From Novosphingobium sp. PC22D (GTDB lineage Bacteria > Pseudomonadota > Alphaproteobacteria > Sphingomonadales > Sphingomonadaceae), in contig NZ_MWMO01000018.1 in the NCBI RefSeq assembly GCF_002556635.1, positions 1 through 64,000 on the forward strand: a stretch of DNA of 64,000 nucleotides, in the 5' to 3' direction. The notes below the pieces were generated by a model, which saw only the letters and a program-made list of their open reading frames with translations, made no database searches and was not told where the DNA came from. This document shows positions 32,992-42,341 of this stretch, piece by piece; position 1 is the stretch's first letter, and the number at the start of each line of letters is the position of its first letter. The position numbers were made by a program, and so were the translations under genes.

Positions 32992-34250
32992 CAGTCGATC
33001 TTTCGCATGACCAGGCTGGCGTTGGTGCCGCCGAAGCCGAAGCTGTTGTTCAGCACCGCGCGCACCTCGCGCTTGCGTGCCACGTGCGGCACGAGATCGA
33101 CGCCGTCGGTGCCTTCGTCCGGATTATCGAGATTGAGCGTGGGCGGCACGATCTGATCGCGCATCGCCAGGATGCAGAAGATCGATTCCACCGCGCCGGC
33201 GCCGCCCAGCAGGTGGCCGATGGCCGACTTGGTCGAACTCATCGAGACCTTGGCCATGGCATCACCGAACAGGCGGCGCACCGCGCCCAGCTCGATCGTA
33301 TCGGCCATCGTCGAAGTGCCGTGGGCATTGATGTAGTCGATGTCGGCCGGCGTGAGCCCGGCCTTTCTGAGCGCCGCGCTCATCGAACGGAAGGCGCCGT
33401 CCATCTCGGGATCAGGCGCGGTGACGTGATAGGCATCGCCCGAGAGGCCGTAGCCGACGACTTCGGCGTAGATCTTCGCGCCGCGCGCCTTGGCATGCTC
33501 GTATTCCTCGACCACGACGACTCCCGCGCCTTCGCCCATGACGAAGCCGTCGCGGTCCTTGTCGTAGGGACGGCTCGCCTGCTCGGGGCGGTCGTTGAAG
33601 CTCGAGTTGAGCGCGCGCGCCTGCGCGAAGCCGGCAATGCCGATCGGGCAAATGGTGCTTTCGGACCCGCCCGCGAGCATGATGTCGGCATCGTCGTCGC
33701 GAATCATGCGCGCGGCGTCGCCGATCGAATGCGCGCCGGTCGAGCAGGCGGTGACGACCGCGTGATTGGGCCCCTTGAGCCCGTACTTGATCGAAACCTG
33801 GCCGGAGATGAGGTTGATCAGCCGGCCATGGACGAAGTGCGGGCTCACGCGGCCCGGGCCGCGCTCGGCGAGCACGAGGGACTCGCTCTCGATCCCCGGA
33901 AGGCCGCCGATACCCGAACCGATCGAGCAGCCCGCGCGCAGTCTGGTTTGCTCGTCCATGTCGAGCAGCCCGGCATCCTCGAGCGCTTGGCCCGCGGCAT
34001 CGATGCCATAGACGATGAAGGGATCGACCTGGCGCTGGATCTTGGGATCGACGCGCTTGTTCGGATCGAAGCCGTATTCGTGATCGGCCGGCTTCACCTC
34101 GCAGGCGATCCGGCATTTCTGGTCCGAAGCGTCGAACTTCGTGATCGGACCCGCACCGCTCTTGCTGGCGAGGATGTTCGCCCAGCTCGTCTCCACATCA
34201 CCGCCGAGCGGTGTGACGAGTCCCAGGCCGGTTACGACGACGCGACGCAT
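32991..34250 (-). CDS. fabF: 3-oxoacyl-ACP synthase II (FabF)
   Basis: A 419-aa condensing enzyme of fatty acid elongation with the catalytic triad C169 (TACSTG), H310 (NAHGTST) and H346 (GHLLGGAG). It lies between acpP and mltG, the common acpP-fabF-mltG order. Length and motifs are intact. Confidence 0.95.
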   Translation of the reverse strand: MRRVVVTGLGLVTPLGGDVETSWANILASKSGAGPITKFDASDQKCRIACEVKPADHEYGFDPNKRVDPKIQRQVDPFIVYGIDAAGQALEDAGLLDMDEQTRLRAGCSIGSGIGGLPGIESESLVLAERGPGRVSPHFVHGRLINLISGQVSIKYGLKGPNHAVVTACSTGAHSIGDAARMIRDDDADIMLAGGSESTICPIGIAGFAQARALNSSFNDRPEQASRPYDKDRDGFVMGEGAGVVVVEEYEHAKARGAKIYAEVVGYGLSGDAYHVTAPDPEMDGAFRSMSAALRKAGLTPADIDYINAHGTSTMADTIELGAVRRLFGDAMAKVSMSSTKSAIGHLLGGAGAVESIFCILAMRDQIVPPTLNLDNPDEGTDGVDLVPHVARKREVRAVLNNSFGFGGTNASLVMRKID

Positions 34251-34326
34251 TGCTATCTCCAGAAACGCGACAGGCCCGAGCCTCCCCCGAGGCCGAGCCC
34301 GCCAAATTCTTGCCGCTATCCCAGCG

Positions 34327-34352
34327 AAAAACCGCGAGGCCTCCCGCCGCGG
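34327..34352 (-). terminator. Possible terminator/attenuator between acpP and fabF
   Basis: On the minus strand CCGCG and CGCGG flank an 11-nt loop and are followed by TTTTT. It could reduce read-through from the highly expressed acpP into fabF. Confidence 0.45.
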
Positions 34353-34376
34353 GGAAAAGCGGCAAAGCCGGGCTCG

Positions 34377-34613
34377 TTAGCCCTTGTTCTCTTCGATGTA
34401 CTTGATCGCGTCGGAGACGGTGCTGATCTTTTCAGCCGCGTCATCGGGGATCTCGACGCCGAATTCTTCTTCGAAAGCCATGACCAGTTCGACGATGTCG
34501 AGGCTGTCCGCACCCAGATCATCGATGAAGCTTGCGTCTTCGGTGACTTTCTCGGCTTCCACGCCCAGGTGTTCCACCACGATCTTCTTAACCCGATCGG
34601 CGGTATCGCTCAT
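34377..34613 (-). CDS. acpP: Acyl carrier protein
   Basis: A 78-aa acidic ACP with the phosphopantetheine serine S37 in GADSLDIVEL. ATG 34613 (MSDTADRV) is the family start; an in-frame codon 18 nt upstream is unlikely. Followed by fabF on the same strand. Confidence 0.95.
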   Translation of the reverse strand: MSDTADRVKKIVVEHLGVEAEKVTEDASFIDDLGADSLDIVELVMAFEEEFGVEIPDDAAEKISTVSDAIKYIEENKG

Positions 34614-34722
34614 GTATTGGCCCCTTCTCAATGGGAGGATGAAATCTTGCCAGTCGCCCTAATGCGGGGGAAGGGCCGTTGCAAGTCCGCTGCGCAAGAT
34701 TGGCCCGGCCCGTCGAGCCCGA

Positions 34723-35154
34723 TTACAGCGCGAAAGTAATCGCTCCGCTTTCTTCGATCGCCCAGGCGGGGTTCCAGGCGATCTCCCAGGCATGCCCGTC
34801 GGGATCGGCGACATAGCCGCGATAGCCGCCGTGCGGGGGCGCGTCGGCGGCGCGCAGCAGCGTCGCACCCGCGGCCAGAAGCCGCGAGATCGCGGCGTCG
34901 ACAGCCTCCCGGCTCGCGACGTTGTGCGCCAGCGCGATCGAGCCGGGCGCCGCGGCGGGGCGCAGCATGTCCTCGGCGAGCTGGGCCTTGTCCCAGATGC
35001 CGAACACGAGGCCGTTCATCTGGTAGAAGGCGAGATCGTCCATCTCGAACACCGGCGCCCAGCCGAAGCCTTCGGCGTAGAATCGCTTGGCGCGCGCCGG
35101 ATCGGCCACGCCCAGGGTGACGAGCGAAATCTGCTGCATGAGAGACTTGTCCAT
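34723..35154 (-). CDS. VOC (glyoxalase/bleomycin resistance fold) protein
   Basis: A 143-aa protein with the VOC betaalphabetabetabeta repeat: ISLVTLGVADPARAKRFYAEGFGW, then FYQMNGLVFGIWD and GYVADPDGHAWEIAWNP. The DPDGHAWE and early residues fit a metal site. Substrate unknown. ATG 35154 is taken; ATG 35139 (MQQISL) is an alternative. A single gene between acpP and aspS. Confidence 0.8.
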   Translation of the reverse strand: MDKSLMQQISLVTLGVADPARAKRFYAEGFGWAPVFEMDDLAFYQMNGLVFGIWDKAQLAEDMLRPAAAPGSIALAHNVASREAVDAAISRLLAAGATLLRAADAPPHGGYRGYVADPDGHAWEIAWNPAWAIEESGAITFAL

Positions 35155-35329
35155 GGGGTACACTCCATTGCCTGCCGGATCGACTGCCGATCCGGTTCCA
35201 AGGCCATGGGGCTGACCCGAAGGCCGCCTGGAACCGCGCTGCCCTCCAACACTACGAAGGCTGCACGGCGACCGACTCAACCAGAGCCGGCCTACCCATT
35301 TCTGACGCCCAGAAATATACGCTTCGGCC

Positions 35330-35363
35330 GCCCGCGAGACAAGCGAGACCTTGCCTCGCGGGC
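35330..35363. repeat. Inverted repeat downstream of aspS
   Basis: GCCCGCGAG (35330-35338) pairs with CTCGCGGGC (35355-35363) about 26 nt after the aspS stop, in an otherwise empty 234-nt gap. It may protect or end the aspS transcript; there is no clear U tract. Confidence 0.4.
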
Positions 35364-35388
35364 CTCCGCCGTTTCCGGTTGCGCGCGC

Positions 35389-37218
35389 CTACCCCGCGTC
35401 GGGCGCGACCACCTTGGCGGGGTTGGCCGCCGCCTCGGGCTTGGCCTGCTCGATCACGCGCAAGTGCAGTTCGCGAAGCTGCTTCGCCTCCGCCGGGCTC
35501 GGCGCGCCCATCAGCAGGTCCTCGGCGCGCTGGTTCATCGGGAACAGCGTGATCTCGCGCAGGTTCTGCACGCCGCACAGCAGCATGACCATACGATCGA
35601 CGCCGGCGGCCATGCCCCCGTGCGGCGGGGCGCCATACTGGAACGCGCGGTACATGCCGCCGAAGCGCTCCTCGACATCGGCCTGCGAGAGCCCGACCTT
35701 CTCGAACGCGGCGACCATCAGGTCAGGGTGCTGGTTACGGATCGAGCCCGAGGCCAGTTCGTAGCCGTTGCAGACCATATCGTACTGATAGGCCTTGATC
35801 GTGAGCGGCTCTTCGTTCTGAAGCGCCTCCAGCCCGCCCTGCGGCATCGAAAAGGGGTTGTGCGCGAAGTCGAGCTTCTTGTTTTCCTCGTCCCACTCGA
35901 AGAACGGGAAGTCGACGATCCAGCAGAAGCGGAACGCGTCCTTCTCGATCAGGTCGAGCTGTTCGCCCACGCGGGAGCGCGCCGCACCCGCCAGCTTGGC
36001 GGCCTGCTCTTCCTTGCCCGCCGCGAAGAACGCACCGTCGTCCGGACCGAGACCGAGCGCGTCGAACAGCGCCGCCATCTTCTCGGGACCGTGATTCTTG
36101 GCGATCGGACCGCCGAATTCGCCGCCCTTGCGCGTCGCGTAGCCAAGCCCCGCATGGCCTTCGGAGCGCGCCCACTCGTTCATCTCGTCGAAGAACTTGC
36201 GGCTCTTGTCCGCCGTGTTGGGCGCCGGGATCAGGCGCACGACACCGCCGGTGCCGACGATCTTGTCGAACAGGCCGAAGCCCGATCCCTTGAACGCCTC
36301 GGTCACGTCGCGGATCACGATCGGGTTCCTGAGGTCAGGCTTGTCGGTGCCGTAGTCGAGCATCGCCTTGGCATAGGGGATGCGCGGAAACTCGCCCGCG
36401 GGCGTGACCGAGCGGCCCTCCGCGAAGGTTTCGAAGATGCCGGCCATGACCGGCTCCATCGTCTCCCAGACTTCTTCCTGGGTGACGAAGCTCATCTCCA
36501 GGTCGAGCTGGTAGAACTCGCCCGGCAGGCGGTCGGCGCGCGGGTCTTCGTCGCGGAAGCACGGCGCGATCTGGAAGTAGCGGTCGAAACCCGCGACCAT
36601 CAGGAGCTGCTTGTACTGTTGCGGCGCCTGCGGCAGCGCGAAGAACTTGCCCGGGTGGATGCGGCTCGGCACCAGGAAGTCGCGCGCGCCCTCCGGCGAG
36701 GATGCGGTGAGGATCGGGGTCGAGAACTCGGTGAAGCCGATGTCCTCCATGCGGCGGCGCGTCTCGCGGATGATCTGCGTGCGCTTCATGATGTTGGCGT
36801 GGAGCGTCTCGCGGCGCAGGTCGAGGAAGCGATAGCGCAGGCGGATGTCCTCGGGGTACTCCTGCTCGCCCGCGACCGGCATCGGCAGTTCCTCGGCGCG
36901 GCCGAGCACGGTGGCCGAGCGCGCGAAAACCTCGATCTCGCCGGTGGCGAGGTTCGGATTGACGGTCGCCGCGTCGCGCGCCTTCACCTCGCCGTCGATC
37001 GTGACGACGCTTTCGACGCGCAGCGTCTCGAACAGCGCGAGCGCCGGGCTGTCGCTGTCCGCGACGATCTGGGTCATGCCGTAGTGGTCGCGCAAGTCGA
37101 CGAAGAGCACGCCGCCATGGTCGCGCTTGCGGTGAACCCAGCCGGAAAGGCGGACGGTCTGCCCGACGTCGGCACCCGTCAGGGCGCCACAGGTGTGCGA
37201 ACGGTAGGGATGAGTCAT
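35389..37218 (-). CDS. aspS: Aspartyl-tRNA synthetase
   Basis: The 609-aa class II synthetase has an N-terminal OB anticodon-binding domain (GWVHRKRDHGGVLFVDLRD), catalytic motif 2 (FRDEDPRADRLPGEFYQLD), the GAD insertion and motif 3 (GGMAAGVDRMVMLL). In bacteria without asparaginyl-tRNA synthetase it also charges tRNA-Asn for the amidotransferase route; I cannot decide that here. Single gene. Confidence 0.95.
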   Translation of the reverse strand: MTHPYRSHTCGALTGADVGQTVRLSGWVHRKRDHGGVLFVDLRDHYGMTQIVADSDSPALALFETLRVESVVTIDGEVKARDAATVNPNLATGEIEVFARSATVLGRAEELPMPVAGEQEYPEDIRLRYRFLDLRRETLHANIMKRTQIIRETRRRMEDIGFTEFSTPILTASSPEGARDFLVPSRIHPGKFFALPQAPQQYKQLLMVAGFDRYFQIAPCFRDEDPRADRLPGEFYQLDLEMSFVTQEEVWETMEPVMAGIFETFAEGRSVTPAGEFPRIPYAKAMLDYGTDKPDLRNPIVIRDVTEAFKGSGFGLFDKIVGTGGVVRLIPAPNTADKSRKFFDEMNEWARSEGHAGLGYATRKGGEFGGPIAKNHGPEKMAALFDALGLGPDDGAFFAAGKEEQAAKLAGAARSRVGEQLDLIEKDAFRFCWIVDFPFFEWDEENKKLDFAHNPFSMPQGGLEALQNEEPLTIKAYQYDMVCNGYELASGSIRNQHPDLMVAAFEKVGLSQADVEERFGGMYRAFQYGAPPHGGMAAGVDRMVMLLCGVQNLREITLFPMNQRAEDLLMGAPSPAEAKQLRELHLRVIEQAKPEAAANPAKVVAPDAG

Positions 37219-37396
37219 GAGCTTCGGCTTTTCACGATGGAGCTGAACGGCAAGCCGAGCCCCCTAGTCGACTGGCAAGCGGATTTCCAGTCCAAGCGCC
37301 ACCACCCCGAGTATCGGGCACCGGCGGGGCCATGTAAGGTCCTATAAACCATTGCGAGATAGTTCTGCTCAACCAAGATGCTGCGATGGGTAGGAC

Positions 37397-38890
37397 ATGC
37401 TTGCGGAAGTCACGATCGGAGAGCTCGGCGAACGCGAATTCCTGCGCGAGATCGAGATGCTTCTGCGTGACGACGAGGTCGATCGCGCCCTTTCCCACCT
37501 CGCCGGGCTGCTCGCGCCCTATTGCGGAGCGGACGGCCCCCTGCCGGCCTCCTTCCTCGAAGCGCGCGCATCCGACGTCACGATCGAGGGCTGGAGCAGC
37601 CTGAAGGATCGCATGCGCGAACTCGATCGCGACAGCTATCCGATTACCGCAATCGGCATCGAGATCGCCGACCCCGCCGCGATCGGCATGAGCCCCGACG
37701 AGCAAGGGCGCCTCGATCCCTTCGTCGAGACCTGTTTCTACACCGACAGCGCCTTCCCCTTCTCGGAATGCGACAGGGACGCCTTGATGGAGGGGTATTC
37801 CTCCTACGGCGCCGAATGGCAGGGCTCGGCCGACGCCTGCGACGAGACGCTCGCGGTTCGCGGCATTCACGCGCTTTACGGTGCGGTCGTCGATCTCGGC
37901 GCGCGAGTCGCGGACCCGGCAATCCCGACGAGCGAAGCCGACGCGCAGGCCTATGCGATCGGCGCCGCCTACGTCGCCGCGCTGATCCACGCGGGCGTCA
38001 GGGAAACGATCCGCCGCGAGGACATGTGCCGCCCGCTCGCCGTGTTCGTGGCGGGCGTCGACAGCTATCCCGGCTTCGACGCGCCGGTCGCCACCGCGCT
38101 CGACATCGTGACCGCGAGCGTGCCGCCGGTCGCGGACGTCGCCCCCCCGCCCACGCCCACATCGGCGGACTCGGCGGACTGGGCGGACTCGGCGGATATC
38201 GATGCGATTGAAGCGGAGTTGCCTCCTCCCGCCGAGCCAGATCTGCCGCCGCCAACCGAACCGCTCGATCCCGATGCGAAAATCGCGCCGGCCGGACCCG
38301 ACCGTGAACCAGCAGTCGATTCGGACGAAACCGGTGGCGCCGAGCCGCCGCTCCCAGCAGCCGAGAGCGGCGAAATCGCAAAAGCGCCTGCCGAAACCGC
38401 GCCGGACCAGGCCTTGCCCGAAGGCTTCCTGCAACTGAGCGACTCGGACGAGGCTGCGGACGACGACGACGAGGAAGACGAAGACGAATACGGCTTCGCG
38501 GCGCAGCCCGAGGAGATCGATTTCGGCGCCATCGACTGGGGTGACCCGCCTCCGCAGTCACACGCTGCAGAAACCGGCAGGCCTGCGGACGACTTTGAAA
38601 ATTCCGAGCAGGATCAAGCGTCAAGCGCGCAGTACACGTCGTGGCAGGATGAGCTGCGCGAGCTCAGGCAGGACGATGCCCCCGCCTCGGACGAACCGGC
38701 CGAGCTGATCGAGGATGGCGAGGACAGCGAAGACGATCTCGCCTGGCACCTGCCTCCGCCGGGCATCCATGTGACCGGCAAGCAGTTGCGCCACAAGCTC
38801 GTGACTGCCGAGTCCATCGCCCAGACGCAGGACGTCGAAAAGGAAAGCCTGATCCAACGGCTTTTCGGCCGCTTCCTAACGCGAAGTTGA
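37397..38890 (+). CDS. Unknown protein with a long acidic disordered tail (497 aa)
   Basis: Residues 1-245 form a folded domain I do not recognise (GELGEREFLREIEMLLRDD, FVETCFYTDSAFPFSECDRD, VRGIHALYGAVVDLG). Residues 250-450 are Pro/Ala/Asp/Glu-rich with the short repeat ADSADWADSAD and an acid run DDDDEEDEDE, followed by a short basic C-terminus (KESLIQRLFGRFLTRS). It lies just before rnd on the same strand, 34 nt apart, so the two may be co-transcribed. No membrane segment is seen. Confidence 0.75.
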   Translation: MLAEVTIGELGEREFLREIEMLLRDDEVDRALSHLAGLLAPYCGADGPLPASFLEARASDVTIEGWSSLKDRMRELDRDSYPITAIGIEIADPAAIGMSPDEQGRLDPFVETCFYTDSAFPFSECDRDALMEGYSSYGAEWQGSADACDETLAVRGIHALYGAVVDLGARVADPAIPTSEADAQAYAIGAAYVAALIHAGVRETIRREDMCRPLAVFVAGVDSYPGFDAPVATALDIVTASVPPVADVAPPPTPTSADSADWADSADIDAIEAELPPPAEPDLPPPTEPLDPDAKIAPAGPDREPAVDSDETGGAEPPLPAAESGEIAKAPAETAPDQALPEGFLQLSDSDEAADDDDEEDEDEYGFAAQPEEIDFGAIDWGDPPPQSHAAETGRPADDFENSEQDQASSAQYTSWQDELRELRQDDAPASDEPAELIEDGEDSEDDLAWHLPPPGIHVTGKQLRHKLVTAESIAQTQDVEKESLIQRLFGRFLTRS

Positions 38891-38924
38891 ATCGGCCTCG
38901 CGTTAGGCGTAACGCGCCTGACAC

Positions 38925-40109
38925 ATGAAGATTCATCCGCTGATAACAAGCACCGATGACCTGGCCTCGTTGTGTGGGCGTCTCGCGAAATCGGACTTCG
39001 TCGCCGTCGACACCGAATTCATGCGAGAGAACACTTACTGGCCCGAGCTGTGCCTGGTGCAGATCGCGAACACCGAAGAGGCCGCCGCCGTCGATCCGAT
39101 GGCCAGCGGGATCGACCTCAGCCCGCTGCTCGACTTGCTGACCGGCAACGAAGAGGTGCTCAAGGTCTTCCATGCCGGCGGGCAGGACGTCGAGATCATC
39201 TACAACCTGACGGGCCGCACGCCGCATCCGATCTTCGACACTCAGATCGCGATGATGGCGATCAGCCAGTCGGAGCAGATCGGCTATTCGAACCTGGTCG
39301 AATCGTGGCTCGGCCTGACCATCGACAAGGGCGCGCGCTTCACCGACTGGTCGCGCCGGCCATTGACCGACCGCCAGATCGAGTATGCCATCGGCGACGT
39401 CACCCACTTGTCGAAGATCTTCCCCAAGATCCTCAAGCGGCTGATGAAGACCGGCCGCGGCGAGTGGCTCGACCAGGAGATGGAAAAGCTCGCCGATCCG
39501 GAGAACTACCGCAACGATCCCTCGCAGGCCTGGCGCCGGATCAAGGCATCGGGACGCAACGCGGCGATGCTGGGCCGGCTCAAGGCCATCGCCCACTGGC
39601 GCGAGATGGAAGCGCAGGACAAGAACATCCCGCGCGGCCGCATCGCCCGCGACGAGACGCTGGCGGACCTCGCCAATCACCCGCCGAAGAAGCAGGCCGA
39701 TCTCGCCAAGGTCCGCGGGCTCTCGCAGGGCTGGAAGGACAACGAGATCGGCAAGCGGCTCATGGCGACGCTGGAAGCGGCAAAGCCGCTGTCCGACAAC
39801 GAGATGCCGCCGCGCGCGCCGCGCGGCGCGCCGCTCGGCAAGGAAGGCGCGCTTGTCGCCGACCTGCTCAAGCTGCTGCTCAAGATCCGCGCCCGCGAGA
39901 TCGACGCCGCCGCCCGGCTGCTCGCGCGCAGCGACGACCTCGAGCTTCTGGCCGCGGGCGTGCGCAAGGACCTGCCCGTTCTGCAAGGCTGGCGCTACGA
40001 CGTCTTCGGCCACGACGCACTCGATCTCGTCGAAGGCAAGCTCGCCTTCGCGGTCGAGAACGGCAAGCTCAAGATGACGCACGTCGACGACGCGGGCGCC
40101 GGCGGCTAG
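38925..40109 (+). CDS. rnd: Ribonuclease D
   Basis: A 394-aa 3'-5' exoribonuclease of the DEDD class: FVAVDTEFM (D29, E31), HAGGQDVEII and YAIGDVTHL for the remaining acidic residues, then an HRDC domain (about 210-290). It trims tRNA 3' ends and other RNAs. Followed by oxyR 9 nt later. Confidence 0.93.
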   Translation: MKIHPLITSTDDLASLCGRLAKSDFVAVDTEFMRENTYWPELCLVQIANTEEAAAVDPMASGIDLSPLLDLLTGNEEVLKVFHAGGQDVEIIYNLTGRTPHPIFDTQIAMMAISQSEQIGYSNLVESWLGLTIDKGARFTDWSRRPLTDRQIEYAIGDVTHLSKIFPKILKRLMKTGRGEWLDQEMEKLADPENYRNDPSQAWRRIKASGRNAAMLGRLKAIAHWREMEAQDKNIPRGRIARDETLADLANHPPKKQADLAKVRGLSQGWKDNEIGKRLMATLEAAKPLSDNEMPPRAPRGAPLGKEGALVADLLKLLLKIRAREIDAAARLLARSDDLELLAAGVRKDLPVLQGWRYDVFGHDALDLVEGKLAFAVENGKLKMTHVDDAGAGG

Positions 40110-40118
40110 CCCCGGCGC

Positions 40119-41015
40119 ATGACGGTCTACCAGCCTACGCTCAAGCAATTGCAATACCTCGTCGCGTTGCACGAGCACGAGCATTTCGGGCGCGCGGCCG
40201 AGGCCTGCTTCGTGTCGCAATCGACCCTCTCGGCCGGCCTGCGCGATCTCGAGGCGCTGCTCGGCGTCGTGCTGGTGGAACGCACCAAGCGCGCGGTGCG
40301 CTTCACCCCGCTGGGCAACGCGGTGGTCGAGAAGGCGCACCGCATCCTGCGCGAGACCGAGGAGCTTTCCGACCTCGTCCAGTCGAGCGGCAAGCCGCTC
40401 TCCGGTGAAGTGCGGATGAGCGTGATCCCCACGATCGCGCCGTTTCTGCTGCCGCGCATGTTGCCCCGGCTGCGGCGCGAGCGGCCCAACCTCAAGCTCT
40501 TCCTGCGCGAGGAGCCGAGCGCGGCGGCGATCGAATCGCTCCATCACGGCCGCGCCGACTGCGTGCTGCTCGCCCTGCCCTACGCCACCGGCGAGGTCGA
40601 GAAGGAGACGATCGAGCTCGACGCGTTCTTCGTCGCCTTTCCCAAGGACGACCCGCGCGATCCGCCCGCCGAGGTCCAGCCCGAAGTGATCGACGAGACG
40701 CGGCTGCTGCTGCTCGAGGACGGGCACTGCCTCAAGGACCACGCGCTGGCGGCCTGCAACCGGCCCGAGCTGCGCGCCAGCGCGACGATGATCGGCACAA
40801 GCCTGCATACGCTGGTGCAGATGGTCGACAATGGCCTGGGACTGACGATGCTGCCCGAGATGGCGCTCGACGCCGGTATTCTCACCGGCACGAACGTGGT
40901 CGCACGGCCGCTGGTCTCCGAAAACGCCAATCGCGAGATCGCGCTCGTCTGGCGCAAGAATTCGCCGCGCGCGGACGAATTCCGGATGCTGGCCGACGAG
41001 CTGCGCGCCGGCTGA
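40119..41015 (+). CDS. oxyR: Hydrogen peroxide sensor OxyR (LysR family)
   Basis: The 298-aa LysR protein has the N-terminal HTH (LKQLQYLVALHEHEHFGRAAE...SQSTLSAGLRDLE) and a regulatory domain with C204 and C213 in GHCLKDHALAAC, the same nine-residue spacing as the redox pair C199/C208 of E. coli OxyR. It should sense peroxide by disulfide formation. Start ATG 40119 lies 9 nt after rnd. Confidence 0.88.
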   Translation: MTVYQPTLKQLQYLVALHEHEHFGRAAEACFVSQSTLSAGLRDLEALLGVVLVERTKRAVRFTPLGNAVVEKAHRILRETEELSDLVQSSGKPLSGEVRMSVIPTIAPFLLPRMLPRLRRERPNLKLFLREEPSAAAIESLHHGRADCVLLALPYATGEVEKETIELDAFFVAFPKDDPRDPPAEVQPEVIDETRLLLLEDGHCLKDHALAACNRPELRASATMIGTSLHTLVQMVDNGLGLTMLPEMALDAGILTGTNVVARPLVSENANREIALVWRKNSPRADEFRMLADELRAG

Positions 41016-41019
41016 GCTT

Positions 41020-42219
41020 TCAGCAGCCTCCGGCCGGCGAACGCGCGCGCGAGCCCGCCCGCTCGAGCCCGAGCGCCGCGAGGAAGACGGCCAGTCCCGC
41101 AAGCGAGAGCGCCGTGCCGATCCAGCCGCTGGCGGTGAAGCCGTAGCCCGCCGCGATCGCGAGCCCGGCGAGCCAGGGCCCGAGCGCGTTGGCAAGGTTG
41201 AAGGCACTGTGATGCGCGGCGGCGGCAAGCGCCTGGGCATCGCCGGCGACATCCATCAGCCGCGTCTGCAGCACCGGGCCGAGTCCGCCCGCGCAGCCGA
41301 TCAGCAGCATGTCGAGAGTGAGCGTCCAGACGTTGCACGCCATGACCGGGAACAGCGCCAGCGACACCGCCCCCCAGACGAAGACCGCGATCGCCGTGCG
41401 CTCAAGTGCGCGGTCGGCCGCCTTGCCCGCGGCGAGGTTGCCCACCGTCATGCCCACGCCGAACACGCCGAGCACGAGCGGCACGTAGGCTTCGGAAACG
41501 CCGGTCACCTCGATCAGGGTCGAAGCGACGTAAGTGTAGACCGCGAAGAGGCCGCCGAAGCCGATCGCGCCCGAAAGCAGCGTGAGCAGAACCTGCGGAT
41601 TGCGCAGCGCCCCCAGTTCGCGCAGCGGGCTCGCGTGCCTCGAGGGGCGGTCATGCGGCGCCGCGATCGCCACGAGCGTCATCGTCGCCACCGCGAGCAC
41701 CGAGACGGTGAGGAAGCCCGCGCGCCAGCCCAGGAGCTGGCCGAGCGCATTGGCCGCCGGAACGCCGATGATCGTCGCGATCGTGAGCCCGAGAAACATG
41801 CGGCTGATCGCCTGCGCGCGCTGATCAAGCGGGACCATCGATGCCACGACCAGCGAGGCGATGCCGAAATAGGCGCCGTGCGGCAGGCCGCTGATGAAGC
41901 GGTAGACCAGCAGGCCCTGATAGTTGCCCGCGATCCCGGAGAGGCCGTTGCCGACGGCGAACAGGGCCATCAGGCTGATCAGCAGGGTGCGGCGCGAGAG
42001 GCGCGCCGCAAGCACCGCGATGACCGGCGCGCCGACCACGACGCCAAGCGCATAGGCGCTGATCACGTGCCCCGCCACGGGCTCGGAGATACCGAGATCG
42101 GCCGCGAAGAACGGCAGGAGGCTCATCGCCGCGAACTCGGTCGTGCCGATCGCGAAGGCGCCCACCGACAAGGCGAAGATGATGAGCCCGGGGCTCCGTC
42201 GGGCGATCGGCGATGACAA
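41020..42219 (-). CDS. MFS transporter, DHA1-type efflux pump
   Basis: About 399 aa and 12 hydrophobic segments; the first helix FALSVGAFAIGTTEFAAMSLLP and LSRRTLLISLMALFAVGNGLSG match AraJ/PbuE-type drug/sugar/purine exporters. The start is probably TTG 42219 because family homology begins there; an in-frame GTG at 42303 would add 28 poorly coding residues. Convergent with oxyR, 4 nt between stops. Substrate unknown. Confidence 0.8.
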   Translation of the reverse strand: MSSPIARRSPGLIIFALSVGAFAIGTTEFAAMSLLPFFAADLGISEPVAGHVISAYALGVVVGAPVIAVLAARLSRRTLLISLMALFAVGNGLSGIAGNYQGLLVYRFISGLPHGAYFGIASLVVASMVPLDQRAQAISRMFLGLTIATIIGVPAANALGQLLGWRAGFLTVSVLAVATMTLVAIAAPHDRPSRHASPLRELGALRNPQVLLTLLSGAIGFGGLFAVYTYVASTLIEVTGVSEAYVPLVLGVFGVGMTVGNLAAGKAADRALERTAIAVFVWGAVSLALFPVMACNVWTLTLDMLLIGCAGGLGPVLQTRLMDVAGDAQALAAAAHHSAFNLANALGPWLAGLAIAAGYGFTASGWIGTALSLAGLAVFLAALGLERAGSRARSPAGGC

Positions 42220-42341
42220 GAAACAACCCTTCACGCTGCGTTGCGACAAAGCGATGCGAGCGCAGATGGGCGCGAAGCCGCGCGAATACCAGCCCTGCCG
42301 CACTCCGGTTTATCGCAGTTGCACAACGAAATCTGCCGCCG

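Noticed and set aside
33084..34739. 551-aa plus-strand frame
   Set aside because: Antisense to fabF and acpP and the gap between them.
34792..37347. 851-aa plus-strand frame
   Set aside because: Antisense to the VOC gene and aspS; a GC artefact.
38664..41252. 862-aa minus-strand frame
   Set aside because: Antisense to rnd and oxyR, both with clear catalytic or redox residues.
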